Shown here piece after piece: positions 1-8,311 of a stretch of DNA of 16,013 bases (position 1 is its first letter; every line of letters starts with the position of its first letter). Under the pieces are notes generated by a model. That model was not told where the DNA came from and did no database searches. It was given only the letters and a program-made list of their open reading frames with translations. Origin of the DNA: Chromera velia (taxonomy: Eukaryota > Sar > Chromeraceae); NCBI GenBank assembly GCA_018398765.1, contig JAHBMJ010002833.1, forward strand, positions 1-16,013, in the 5' to 3' direction. A program made the position numbers and the translations under genes.

Positions 1-1068
1 GGGGTACGTGTTGATGTGCCGTTCTAAGGTCTTCGATTTGTGCATCTTCTATTGTACAAACAACACTCCCCGACCCACATTCATTCCGTCATATACCCCC
101 ACGCCGGTGCGAATTTTCAGTCCTTCATCGTCCATGTTTATTTGATAGATCCCCTCCTTGCATGTCCTCCTTAATTCAGCCGCCTTCTCTCGATCCACAC
201 TGGCTGCATTTAATTGTTACCTCGTGTTTTTTCTTTCGATCCTGATCTTTTTTTTTCTGTCCTGCATGGCCTTTTTGTCTCTTCCATTTTTTTTCTTTTT
301 GATTCAGTTCAAAAAACTACCTGCCGTCTCTCACCGACTGCGCGTCACGCTTCTCTCCCTTTACTTGGTTGCTTCCCTCCTCTTTGTTTCTTATGCAACC
401 CCCAAAAATGTAAAGAGACGGCCCGACGAAAAATCGGTAAGCATTTGCTCTCATACTCCTAATTTGCCTCTCTCAAACACAGACAGACAGCTTATGTAGA
501 TCTAAGAAGGGACTGTTGTCACATTTTTGTTTTTGTTTATCCGTCGTCTTATGTGTTCTTACATTCTTCAGTTTGGAAGTCCATCTCTAACAGTGTACCC
601 CCTCATTTACTTTTTATTCTTGCTTTCCACTGCTGGTCTCAGGTAAAAAGCGTCCAAAAATCAAGAACAAACATTCACGGGTGTTCAGTAGATGATTCAA
701 CTGCCTTGATAGATCAATATTTCTCTCTCCCTCTGTTACTTTACTCAATCATCGGGTGGATGCATCATTGCAGGACGGTTCGCCTGAAAGCGGGGAGACC
801 AAACGGGGAAAGGGAACGTCGGTCACTTATTTTTTTGTGTTTTGGTCTTTTTTTTTTTGTTCATGTTGGCTGCTTACTTTTAATTCAAGAAAACCCAGTC
901 GTGGATTGCAGGGCCATCTGAAACAATTCGCCAACGGAAAATCATAAGCTCATCCACTATGTCAGGCTAGACTATCTAATATATGGAAGTCTGTGTGGCG
1001 TTTTCCCTATAAAAAATTTTTGAGTTTCTCAAATTATGATTGATGTCTGCTGTCCACTTTGGTTGCAG
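1..1068. other. non-coding stretch, no recognisable gene
   Basis: T- and C-rich sequence with short low-complexity runs. The open frames are short and made of Phe, Leu and Ser from pyrimidine runs, and I recognise no domain in them. One exon-like piece (about 773 to 815, after TTGCAG) would encode a Gly/Lys/Glu-rich linker. It has no family signature, so I do not call it. Confidence 0.5.
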
Positions 1069-1096
1069 GCGATTGAAAGGAGAACAAACGGACAAG
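1069..1096 (+). CDS. tentative 28-nt exon of the importin-like gene
   Basis: Bounded by TTTGGTTGCAG on the left and GTCAGA on the right, the splice style seen in the well-supported exons of this window. Its phase (ending on a whole codon if entered in phase 2) would allow joining to 1784-1838. The short basic peptide matches no family I know. Support is only splice-site quality and phase. Confidence 0.2.
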
Positions 1097-1179
1097 GTCA
1101 GATTGACAAGGCTCTGTGGTCTCTCTCATCTTATATCATAAATCCTCTCTGGACGTGCTCTCTAATATTCTTCTGGGAT

Positions 1180-1311
1180 CCCTCTCTCTCTGTTTCTGTG
1201 TGTGTATGTCTCAGCCTTTTCCTTTTTCGCTCTCTTTCTCTGCCTGGCTCTCTCAACCTTAGCTCTCTCTCTCTCTCCTTCTCTCTCTCTCTCTCTTTCT
1301 CTCTCTCGTGC
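1180..1311. repeat. (CT)n-rich low-complexity tract
   Basis: Interrupted CT dinucleotide repeats with TTTC and TGTG interruptions, longest near 1267-1311. The Arg/Glu and Ser/Leu open frames across it are simple translations of the repeat. Confidence 0.9.
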
Positions 1312-1560
1312 ACGCAACCTCCCTGAACCTAAATACCACGTGAAAAAATATAATCAAGATGATCTCTGTCAGCGGCATCGTTTTTCAAGAGACCATCTAT
1401 GCTTGTGGCGTACATGGTCAAGACACCGTCCAGATATTATGCGGCCTTGCCTTTCAAGACACCGTAAATGATCCGCGCCTGCAGCACAGACTTTCAAGTT
1501 TATCCAAAAATACAGCTTTAACTTTCAAGTGGTAGTTAGGTTCAGGAAGGTCGTGCGCGC
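1312..1560. other. non-coding spacer between CT tracts
   Basis: No domain or convincing exon. It contains several copies of a CTTTCAAG / TTCAAGA-type word (near 1384, 1417, 1454, 1491 and 1522), so it may be a degenerate short tandem repeat. Confidence 0.35.
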
Positions 1561-1654
1561 GCGCTCTCTGTCTCTCTCTGCCTATTTGTCTTGCACTTTT
1601 TCTGTCTGTCTCTGTCCCTCTGTCTGTCTCGTTCTCTCTCTCTGCCGCTCTCTG

Positions 1655-1718
<64 letters not shown>
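1561..1718. repeat. (CT)n microsatellite
   Basis: Begins with GCGCGCG, passes through CTGT-rich CT repeats and ends in an almost pure CT run at about 1672-1717. It lies just upstream of the tentative exon at 1784 and could supply intronic polypyrimidine sequence. Confidence 0.93.
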
Positions 1719-1720
<2 letters not shown>

Positions 1721-1783
1721 CTATACTTGATTGTCGATGACATGGACCTTTGCATTATGTGTTTCAGTTGACAGACGTTGCAG

Positions 1784-1838
1784 GTCTCCAAGGCGAATAC
1801 GACTTTGAGGAAACTGGTGTACAGCTGCCTCAAACAAG
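1784..1838 (+). CDS. tentative exon of the importin-like gene
   Basis: Flanked by GACGTTGCAG and GTCGTT. It reads 18 codons (core TTLRKLVYSCLKQ) plus one base, so it starts in phase 0 and leaves phase 1, as required by the exon at 2029-2079. The peptide looks like an amphipathic helix of a HEAT or adaptin-type repeat, but I cannot place it in importin beta. It could be a divergent repeat or a false exon. Confidence 0.3.
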
Positions 1839-1947
1839 GTCGTTTGCTTGCTTTAGATTTCTTGCATGCGGGTCTTCTTGTTAGCCCTCCCTTTCAACCT
1901 GACATCCCGCCTAAGTGTGTGTGCATGCATGAAAGAAGGATGACGGC

Positions 1948-1950
1948 CTC

Positions 1951-1982
<32 letters not shown>

Positions 1983-2020
1983 TCCTTCTTTCTTGCTTGC
2001 TTTCTCTCTTTCTCCTTCCC
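1948..2020. repeat. (CTTT)n microsatellite
   Basis: At least ten CTTT units decaying into CTTG and CTCTTT. It directly precedes the acceptor of the tentative exon at 2029 and would act as its polypyrimidine tract. Confidence 0.93.
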
Positions 2021-2028
2021 TCCTTCAG

Positions 2029-2079
2029 AAGTCTATAAGGAGGCTTCTGGTTCATCAGACGATGCCACAAACACTGAAG
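2029..2079 (+). CDS. tentative acidic-linker exon of the importin-like gene
   Basis: Lies between CTCCTTCAG and GTCAGC. Entered in phase 1 it gives 16 codons (YKEASGSSDDATNTE) and leaves in phase 1, which fits both the exon before it and the clear exon at 2750. Importin beta has a variable acidic loop just before the helix encoded by 2750-2898, so position and composition are plausible. The sequence itself is not diagnostic. Confidence 0.35.
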
Positions 2080-2633
2080 GTCAGCGGCGGAAACGTTTTA
2101 TTTCATCTCCCCTGACTGTTTCTTTGAAAAGAAAGAAGAATGTGCTGGACCCAGTTCGCTCGTCATAGGGTCGGCGTTCTCTTCCTAGACACAATGTTGA
2201 AATGTGTGTTTATGTCATTCATAGGGATTTTTAGTTGACGAAAGCAATCAAGTGGGCCCTCTTACGGCACCGTCACACCAACTTTTTCTGAAACCAAGAC
2301 CAGTGAATCAGAGAAAGAATGATTAGTTTTGTTCTTGTGCTGACTGACACTGGTTTTGTCTCGGCAAAGTGAGTTTCTGAAATCAAAAGCACCGCTGGTG
2401 CTTTGGCCAATGCTCTTTGTATGCGAGCCCCCCTTTGTAAAAAAGAAGGAGTCGTGGGTTGATGGAAAGGAAAGCTTCAATTTGACTAACTTAGTCTTTG
2501 TGCCTGCTATTCCCTCCCTCCCTCCCTTCCTCCTGCCATCAGTGCAACGGCTGTGGCGGCGACTTCAATGAGCGAAGCCGACAAAAAAGGTAAAGGTATA
2601 AGGTAACCCCGTCACCCCCTTTCTCTCCTCTGA
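2080..2633. other. intron-like stretch
   Basis: No convincing coding sequence. A candidate exon at 2541-2589 (between CATCAG and GTAAAGG) has good splice borders but its open frames do not match the phases of neighbouring exons. Confidence 0.4.
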
Positions 2634-2898
2634 GTGTTCTGGCCTCTGTCGTCCCTCTCTCCTTCCTCTCTCCTTGTGTAAGATCAATACCAGCGACCAC
2701 TGCATTCCTAGAGTACACGCGTGCGTGTGTGTCTCTGTGTTGCATGCAGAAGGAGAGGAACCGGGGAATCAGCAGGCCGACCTTGCACTCTTGCTCATCC
2801 TCCTAATCATTCAAAGTACTGAACCTTCAGATAAAGAGATCACAAAACAGACAATCCCTTTCCTCCTCCCCATCCTTCTCGATACCCTCGACAAGCAG
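2634..2898 (+). repeat. copy 1 of a duplicated intron plus exon segment
   Basis: The intron beginning GTGTTCTGGCCTCTG, followed by CCTCTCTCCTTGT, AGATCAAT, an ACTGCATTCCTA / ACACGCG block and the exon up to the donor, recurs in the same order at 3364-3849. The intervening lengths differ, so insertions followed the duplication. In the last 84 exon bases I count 64 identical positions. Confidence 0.8.
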
Positions 2899-3365
2899 GT
2901 CAGAAAACAGAATTAAGCTTGGTTAGCATCATTCTAAGCCAAATGTGACACTGTCCTACAGAAATCTCCATTTCATTCATCGTTTCAGTAACCTACTCAG
3001 TGATACATTCACACTCACTGCTGTTATACCAGATCCATACCCACTTTTATGGACTGAATGAGCCACAAACTGGAGGCTGTGGGGAAAGCAACAGATAAAG
3101 GGGTGAACGGATGCAAGAAAGAGTTTTCATAGGGGAAGAGAGCGGTTTCTTAATTTTCCCTGTATATGTTCATCCCGACTAACAATTAAAATCGGAATTG
3201 ATGTTCTTCATGTGCACTTCTGCATGCATGCAGAACGAGGCCGAGGAGGAAATGGAAGAGTGGACCCTTACAACGGTTGGCGGCATCTATCTGGCGTTGG
3301 TCGCGCAGACAGTCGGGGATATAGTGATGAAGCCTGTGCTTGTCAATGAGTTTGTGAACTTGAAT
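2750..3365 (+). CDS. importin-beta (karyopherin beta-1) gene fragment, two clear exons
   Basis: Importin beta carries cargo, directly or through importin alpha, through nuclear pores. Exon 2750-2898 (acceptor ATGCAG, donor GTCAGA; 49 codons entered in phase 1) has an acidic Glu/Gln stretch, then a helix with PFLLPILLDTLDKQ, matching the family's L-V-P-x-L-L-x-T-L-x-K-Q. Exon 3234-3365 (acceptor ATGCAG, donor GTTCTG; 44 codons, phase 0 to 0) continues with an acidic run, then EEWTLTTVGGIYLALVAQTV followed by GD, matching the W-x5-GG-x2-L-x-LVA-x-TVGD heart of the next HEAT repeat. Joining the two gives the family order with no gap. The family normally has a residue between GD and IV; here it is missing. 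The next expected exon (D-W-R-x-R-E/D-A-A) is not in the window, so the gene is incomplete and possibly a pseudogene. Full-length importin beta is about 870 residues; under 100 are convincing here. Confidence 0.7.
2899..3233 (+). other. intron of the importin-like gene
   Basis: Runs from GTCAGA to TGCATGCATGCAG, with phase 0 on both sides. I see no feature inside it. Confidence 0.6.
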
Positions 3366-3849
3366 GTTCTGGCCTCTGTTGTCCTTCTCCCCTAGCTTCC
3401 TCTCTCCTTGTAGTACATGCTAGTGTACGTGCAAGATCAATGTCATGCAGCAACCACTACATGCACTCCTATAGTGCACGCGTTTGTGTGTTGCTCTATG
3501 CTGCCTGCAGGAGGTGGCACTGCAGCATCTTCTGCGTCTTTGAGTTATTCTTCCTTCTCTTTTCCTTCTGTTGGAGAAAGCCACGTGGATGGGGGAGAAA
3601 AGGGAGTGGGGATCCAGTATACAGGCGGCCCTGCATAGAGGAAGAGACAGAAATTCCGCAGGAGTCCGGCTGGAGGCCCCCCCCCTCGCAACTCATCCGC
3701 ACTCATATGTCAGAAGTTTACCAAGCGGGCGTTCTCGCTCCTCTTTCTCCCAATCGATCGTTCAGAATACCACACCTCCAGATCAGGAGCTCACAAATCA
3801 GGCGTTCCCGTTCCTCTTGCCCATCCTTCTCGACACTCTCGTTAAACAG
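3364..3849 (+). repeat. copy 2 of the duplicated intron plus exon segment
   Basis: Starts at ATGTTCTGGCCTCTG, right at the end of exon 3234-3365, and repeats the block order of 2634-2898. Relative to copy 1 it holds extra sequence, mainly between the first acceptor (about 3510) and the HEAT-helix exon. Confidence 0.8.
3766..3849 (+). pseudogene. duplicated importin-beta HEAT-helix exon
   Basis: Lies between ATCGTTCAG and GTCAAG: exactly 28 codons, phase 0 on both sides. Its peptide (ending FPFLLPILLDTLVKQ) is identical to the copy-1 peptide at 19 of 28 positions. No second copy of the following TVGD exon is found downstream, so this copy cannot rebuild the protein in tandem. It could be an alternative exon or a relic. 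The frame is intact. Confidence 0.6.
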
Positions 3850-4440
3850 GTCAAGGGTCTAAGACTTGCATCATTTGAGATGGAGGACAATGCAGTAAAA
3901 CAATGCAGTAAAAAGCGATAGCTAGGAGACCGCAGAGAGTCGGGGGTTTTGAAGCTCTCCGTATTGGAGGGGGCGTGGGACATTTGACAGAGAGAAAGAA
4001 GGTGGATTGACTTGGCATCTCCACTTGAGGAGACTTGATGGCATAACTGGAGAAGTCGCCTCTTGATTAGTCTCTTAAGAAATTGAGGACCTAACGAGGG
4101 GGAAGGGGATGAGGGGTATGAACACGTGGGAGCAAGAACCAAGGAACCTACAGGTGGATCGACTTGATCGACTCAACGTCTCCACCTTGCATACATAGTA
4201 TGATGCAATCTCAGTCTGGGGCACGCTGTAGAGGAATCATCTCCCGTAATAAGGATCCCTATCGATCAGTGTGTGCCACTTGCACAAGGATTTCTCCATC
4301 AGACTTAATTGGAATAAGGATAACAGACCAAATTTCTCATTTCTGCATGCTCCCTAGCATGCGCTAGGACAACAAGGCTGCAAACCAATCGGTTGGCCAA
4401 AGCTTTAGCCGTGGCTCTATGAACTGGCTTTAAACAACTT
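3850..4440. other. non-coding stretch up to the LINE 3' end
   Basis: No gene recognised. It contains two related words, GGTGGATTGACTTGGCATCT (about 4001) and GGTGGATCGACTTGATCGAC (about 4153), and a small hairpin GCATGCT / AGCATGC with a 4-nt loop at 4345-4362. The importin exons have no visible continuation here. Confidence 0.4.
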
Positions 4441-4457
4441 CATCATCATCATCATTA
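4441..4457 (-). repeat. LINE 3' microsatellite tail, (ATG)5
   Basis: On the minus strand the element ends in AATGATGATGATGATG. Short 3' microsatellites in place of poly(A) are known for RTE-like and related LINEs and mark the end where reverse transcription primes. Confidence 0.75.
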
Positions 4458-4566
4458 TACGCCATCGCTATCGGCCCATAATAGGCGTCTAGCGTTCGGC
4501 AAGTCACAACACGCAAGGCAGATTATTAAATGATGGACCCTTATTTCACAACCTTTAGCAAATAGC

Positions 4567-6689
4567 TTAACAGCTGCATTTTTTCTCAAACTCTTCCACT
4601 TCTGGCAGGGCGTGCTTGCGCATGAGCGAGGCTGCTTCATGTGATGTTGACTGCCAGCCATGCCATGCCACCTTATAACGCCATCCTCTTCCCTGCTTGT
4701 ACTTCCTAAGAATTTCCTTCACCTGACAGCCCTGAACCCAGCTTCCCTTCTTTTCTTTGACTGCCTTCTTCGGCTGCTCTGGCTGTCTGGGGGCGAGGTC
4801 CTTATGTGCTTTGCTTGTGTGAATGCGAAGCCCCCGGGGGGTGGAAAACGTTCGTCCACATGCCTCACACTTCGCATCTCCATCTCTCTGCCCCTTTCTC
4901 ACTTCCCTTTTCTTTTCCTTTTCCTCCGCTGCTCTCTCCTCTACCTTTTTCACCCCATCTTGAATTAACGCCCTCCACCTGCCTCTATGAGAGGCAAGTG
5001 TCTGCCACTCGGCCTCATTGATTTCCAGAAGGCGGAAATCAGAGAGGACACAGTCGCTCCAACGAAGGAGGGGTCGACCAAGGGGGCGCTCTCCTTGGAG
5101 ATGCCCAAACAACAACTGACGGGGAAGACGCTCTCCCCCCATTCTCCCAACATGCCCCAGCCACCGGAGTCTGGCAAGTCGGATGGTGCTCTCAATCGTG
5201 CGCAATCCAAATGCACGGCGGAGGGCGGCGTCAGGAGTACGCTCCTGACGAGGCTGGTTCGTCACCTGCCTCACACGCGCCATACACCATGACTCCAACT
5301 TCCCGATCTGGTCTTTTCGGGCTGCCCACGTCTCTGCCCCATAGAGGAGGGCGGGGAGGACTGCACCTCTGAACATGTGCATTTTTGTCTTTGTTGTGAG
5401 CCCTGCCCGCTTCCACACCTCCCCTTGCAACTTTCCCCACACCATCCCTGCTTTCTGAATGCGGTGATAGATCTCTCCATTGAGAGACCCGTCATTCGAC
5501 ATCACACACCCCAGGTACCGGAACTGCTCTACCTCCTGCAGGGGCTGTCCCTTGATGGCAATGGTGGACTGACGTGGCTCTCCTGTGTGCTTTTCCTCCC
5601 CTCTCCCCGGCTGCACCATCATCTCTGTCTTCTTGATGGAGATTTTCAATCCCCACCTGTCGCACGCTGCCTGCAGACGATGTGCAAACTCCTGCATGCG
5701 ACGCTCTCGCGTCTCGGGTGCGGCCAGGTCGTCTGCAAACTTCAGATCAGTGACACTGATCTTGAAGGCGGACCGCCCTGCCTTCTTGCTCGTAAAAGGC
5801 TCTGCAAAATCCACCTCCACCTCTACCCCCCCATCCCAGCCCTGCAAGGCCTCCTGCACAACTGCTTCGAAAAGGATAAGGAAAAGGAGAGGCCCGATCA
5901 CACATCCCTGTCTGACCCCATTCTCAACTGCAAACGGCTCTGTTCTCTCTCCATTCACCTCTACACACGCCTCCATGTCTTGCATGAACGACATGATGAT
6001 GTCTGTCAGGAGGGGGGGAATGCCCACCTTCAAAAGCAAAGCACGGAGGGCGACACGGTTAACTGTGTCGAAGGCCTTTGTCAGGTCAACAAACAGCCAG
6101 AACAGACGAATCTGCCTCTCCCGTGCCTTCTCCATGATCTGCCTTGCTGTAAAGAGCATGTCTATTGTCCCCCTCCCCTCCCTGAATCCCGCCTGTGACT
6201 CACCTATTTTCTTCTTGTTTCGTTTCTGGATGCGACCCCCCATAATCTTTGCAAGCACTTTACCTGCAACGATCAGCAGGGCGATCCCTCTCCAGTTGTC
6301 ACAGAGTAGACGGTCGCCTTTCTTGGGGACAGGGACCATCACTGCGTCTCTGAACGCCTTCGGCACCCCCCTTTCCTTCCACACTGCCCTAAAGACGTCC
6401 AGGAGCCTGCTGATCATCGCTTCCCCACCTGCCTTCAGCTGCTCTGCTACTATGCTGTCTGCCCCTGCAGCCTTCCCATTTGGCAGCCTCTTCACGGCCT
6501 CTCTCACCTCTGCTCTGCTCGGGATTCTATCCATCCACCACTCCACCCGCGCCTGCGGGATTCTGTCTGTCACCCCCTCAACTGCCTGCGACGGAAGGTT
6601 CAAAACTCCTTCAAAGAAGCGGCCAAAACGGGCTCGCACCTCCCCTGCATCTGTCAAGGGGGGGTCTCCCGCTTTCTGCCCTTCCCCCA
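4567..6689 (-). CDS. reverse transcriptase half of the LINE ORF
   Basis: The frame after the gap differs from the endonuclease frame. Its sequence after the N bases (DAGEVRARFGRFFEGVLN) is the usual lead-in of LINE reverse transcriptases. The open reading extends upstream to 7185 in this frame, but that part overlaps the endonuclease frame and is not real protein. Confidence 0.92.
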
Positions 6690-8047
6690 NNGATCGCATT
6701 GATCCCGGGCCTGCCCTGAGGCCTCTGCAACTCCTTCCAGAAGCGGTGAAGCTTCGAGAAGTTGTTGCTTGCAAATGCCTCCTCGAGCTCTCGTCCCTTC
6801 TGCGACCACCAGGCGTTTCGGGCCCTTCTGACGGCTTGTGCTGCGGCATTGCGGGCTCGCACGTACTCTCTGCGTTTCGATTCAACTCCCGTCTCCCCCT
6901 TCCTACTCGCATTCTCATAAACAACCCTTGCTTTCTTCTTGTGTTCAAGCAACGGCAACAGTTGGGAACACGTCTCTGCAAACCACTCTGGTGCGGGGCG
7001 TGTGCCTTTGTCTTCTGTTGTGGCTTCAGCGACGCTGCGGATGGTGACGGCTGTCTCCTCCCACAGTTGTTCGGCTGTTGCTGCGGCTGTGACTTTTGGG
7101 AGCTTTTCGAGTGCGGCGCGGAGCGCGGGTGCGAACGTTTTGCTCGGTAGTACGCGGCGCCGCTTATCCGACGCTTGCTGCGCACTGTCCTGCTTCTGCT
7201 TTCTTCGAACGGGGAGACGGATTTTCAGACCGACAAACCGATGGTCGGACCAACAGTCGATCGACCTGAACACCCTGACATCGCACACCCTGCTCAAATC
7301 CCTCCTCCTTACCAGAAAGTAGTCAAGCTCATGCCACTTCTTGGAGCGTGGGTGCTGCCACGATCCTTTGTGGTGTGGGGGGTGCTGGAAGAACGAGTTT
7401 GCAACGACCAGCTCATGCTCAAGGCAGAACTCGAGCAAGCACTGCCCATTCCGGTTTGGGTATCTCTGCCCCTCCATAAACCTCCCCAACACCGCCGCCG
7501 TTTCCTCATTTCTTTCTCCCACCCTCGCATTGAAATCCCCCCCAATGACGACTGGGTTTCCGTTCGGGACTTTTCTCACTGCCTCTCCGAGGTCTCTGTA
7601 AAACTCAGCCACTTCCTCGTCTCCCGCCCCACTGGTAGGGGCGTATGCGGAGATCAGTGTGACGGCTTCGAGGTCAACTCGCCCGATGCGGCTTGCATTA
7701 CCAGCTTGCTGCAGCACGCCGGGTTTCTGCCTCTCTGCCTTCCTGCTGAACGAGAACCCCACCCCATTTCGCCCCTGTAATGCACTTCCTGCAGGCGGGC
7801 CCGCGAGGAGCAACCGCTGCCTTTCATGGCATTCCGTCTCCCCGTGGATACGGGTTTCCTGCAGGAACGCAACGTCCACACTCGCCCTGTGGAACTCCTC
7901 CGCGATGTGGGCTGTCCTCCTTGGGGGAGCCTGTGCTCCCTTTCCTCCTGTATCAAGTAAGGTGCGGCAATTTTGGGTTCCAAGGAACCAGCACTGTCTA
8001 CGCCGCTTTTCTTTCTTTCCGTCTCCTTTTTGCCTGTTGCTCTTTTT
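4567..8047 (-). CDS. LINE polyprotein: endonuclease-reverse transcriptase with C2H2 finger and chromodomain-like C terminus
   Basis: It nicks target DNA and copies the element RNA at the nick (target-primed reverse transcription). About 1,160 codons remain open if the 2-N gap at 6690-6691 is sized wrongly. In order: a Lys/Arg-rich start; APE endonuclease (about 7980-7235) with GTQNCRTL, LQETRI, SAYAP, GGDFNAR and SDHR; a linker; reverse transcriptase (about 6530-5500) with FVDLTKAFD (6065-6092), GVRQGC and FADD (5728-5739); a thumb/connector with LLYGAETW and LRWLGHVGRM (about 5137-5171); a C2H2 finger (4804-4869); and a chromodomain-like end (4579-4722). Stop TAA is at 4567-4569. All catalytic residues I look for are present. 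The endonuclease frame has no ATG downstream of the TGA at 8048-8050, so the start is unresolved; GTG at 7879 is not credible because endonuclease motif I lies upstream of it. Confidence 0.93.
4579..4722 (-). other. chromodomain-like segment at the LINE C terminus
   Basis: About 48 residues beginning VKEILRKYKQG, then WRYKVAWHGW, and ending LPEVEEFEKK. This follows the chromodomain plan V-x-x-I-L, Y-x-V-x-W-x-G-Y, ...-x-L-I-x-x-F. The usual T-W-E-P is replaced by SHEA, so one of the aromatic-cage residues is missing. The first Val and the Y-x-V-x-W core are kept. Confidence 0.55.
4804..4869 (-). other. C2H2 zinc finger of the LINE protein
   Basis: Reads C-x2-C-x12-H-x4-H (CEACGRTFSTPRGLRIH then TSKAH), a canonical C2H2 spacing with the usual Phe and Leu core residues. 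It lies after the reverse transcriptase. C-terminal fingers in LINEs are usually CCHC or CCHH and help bind RNA or DNA. Confidence 0.85.
6690..6691. other. assembly gap (NN) that breaks the LINE reading frame
   Basis: Two undetermined bases separate the endonuclease and reverse transcriptase frames. Homologous-looking protein continues directly from one frame into the other. A true gap length of 1 modulo 3 would make the ORF continuous. Confidence 0.9.
6692..8047 (-). CDS. APE endonuclease half of the LINE ORF
   Basis: This is the frame before the gap. Motif I Asn is at 7970-7972 (GTQNCRTL) and the QET motif lies just after 7879. GGDFNAR is at about 7522-7543, the W-x-E-LDYFLV segment follows, and SDH is at 7241-7249. 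This is the complete residue set of Mg-dependent APE-like nucleases. The frame then runs through an Arg/Glu-rich helical linker to GRPGINAI, immediately before the N bases. Confidence 0.92.
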
Positions 8048-8050
8048 TCA

Positions 8051-8311
8051 CCTTCCAACTTTCTGTTGCTGCCTTTGCCTGTGTGTCTTTGGTTGCCTAC
8101 CATAGCAGCGATGCTTGTTCCCTGAGGGGGGCGGCTCTTGACGCCTCAGGGCAGTTCTGCACGGCTTAACTGGGGGAGAGAAGACTCTTGCTGAGACCAG
8201 TCCAGCACTGTTGCACAGAACTCCGTGGTTTGGGCTGCTTTTTTCTTTAGAGAAGCGACGGTTCGATCCAAAGCCTCTGCCCCAGACGGGAAAGACTCCA
8301 AACCGACTCAT
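8051..8311 (-). CDS. open frame upstream of the LINE ORF, unrecognised
   Basis: 87 codons from ATG at 8309-8311 to TGA at 8048-8050, in the same frame as the endonuclease that follows. The product is basic, with Cys and Gln/Arg-rich parts, and I do not recognise it. It may be the real N terminus of the LINE protein cut by a point stop, a short ORF1, or chance. A second ATG at 8101-8103 in another frame runs into the same Lys-rich region. Confidence 0.35.

Larger units (their letters stand above)
4441..8311 (-). mobile_element. APE-type LINE (non-LTR retrotransposon)
   Basis: The element reads right to left: a 5' region near 8311, one long ORF (endonuclease, reverse transcriptase, zinc finger, chromodomain-like end), a 3' UTR of about 110 nt and a short ATG microsatellite tail at 4441-4457. 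It is GC-richer than the AT-rich block on its 5' side. The 3' border is set by the microsatellite tail. The 5' border is approximate: the open frame reaches 8311, where a palindrome starts. I found no convincing target-site duplication. The tail type and the domain order resemble RTE/CR1-like elements with APE nucleases, but the clade needs a tree. The ORF is intact apart from the assembly gap and the 5' issue, so it may be young. Confidence 0.93.

Noticed and set aside
1131-1833. Arg/Glu-rich and Ser/Leu-rich open frames on both strands
   Set aside because: They are translations of CT microsatellites.
2541-2589. Exon-like segment with two CxxC-type codons between CATCAG and GTAAAGG
   Set aside because: None of its open frames matches the phases of 2029-2079 and 2750-2898, and the frame with Cys pairs is too short to be a finger.
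5585-7150. Long plus-strand open frame of 521 codons and a neighbouring one at 5377-6198
   Set aside because: Both are antisense to the LINE ORF and cross its catalytic motifs. Their Ser/Cys/Leu-rich products have no domain, and one even crosses the N bases.
7879-7879. GTG at 7879 as start of the endonuclease
   Set aside because: This is a nuclear eukaryotic-type element, and the catalytic Asn motif GTQNCRTL lies in the same frame upstream of this codon.
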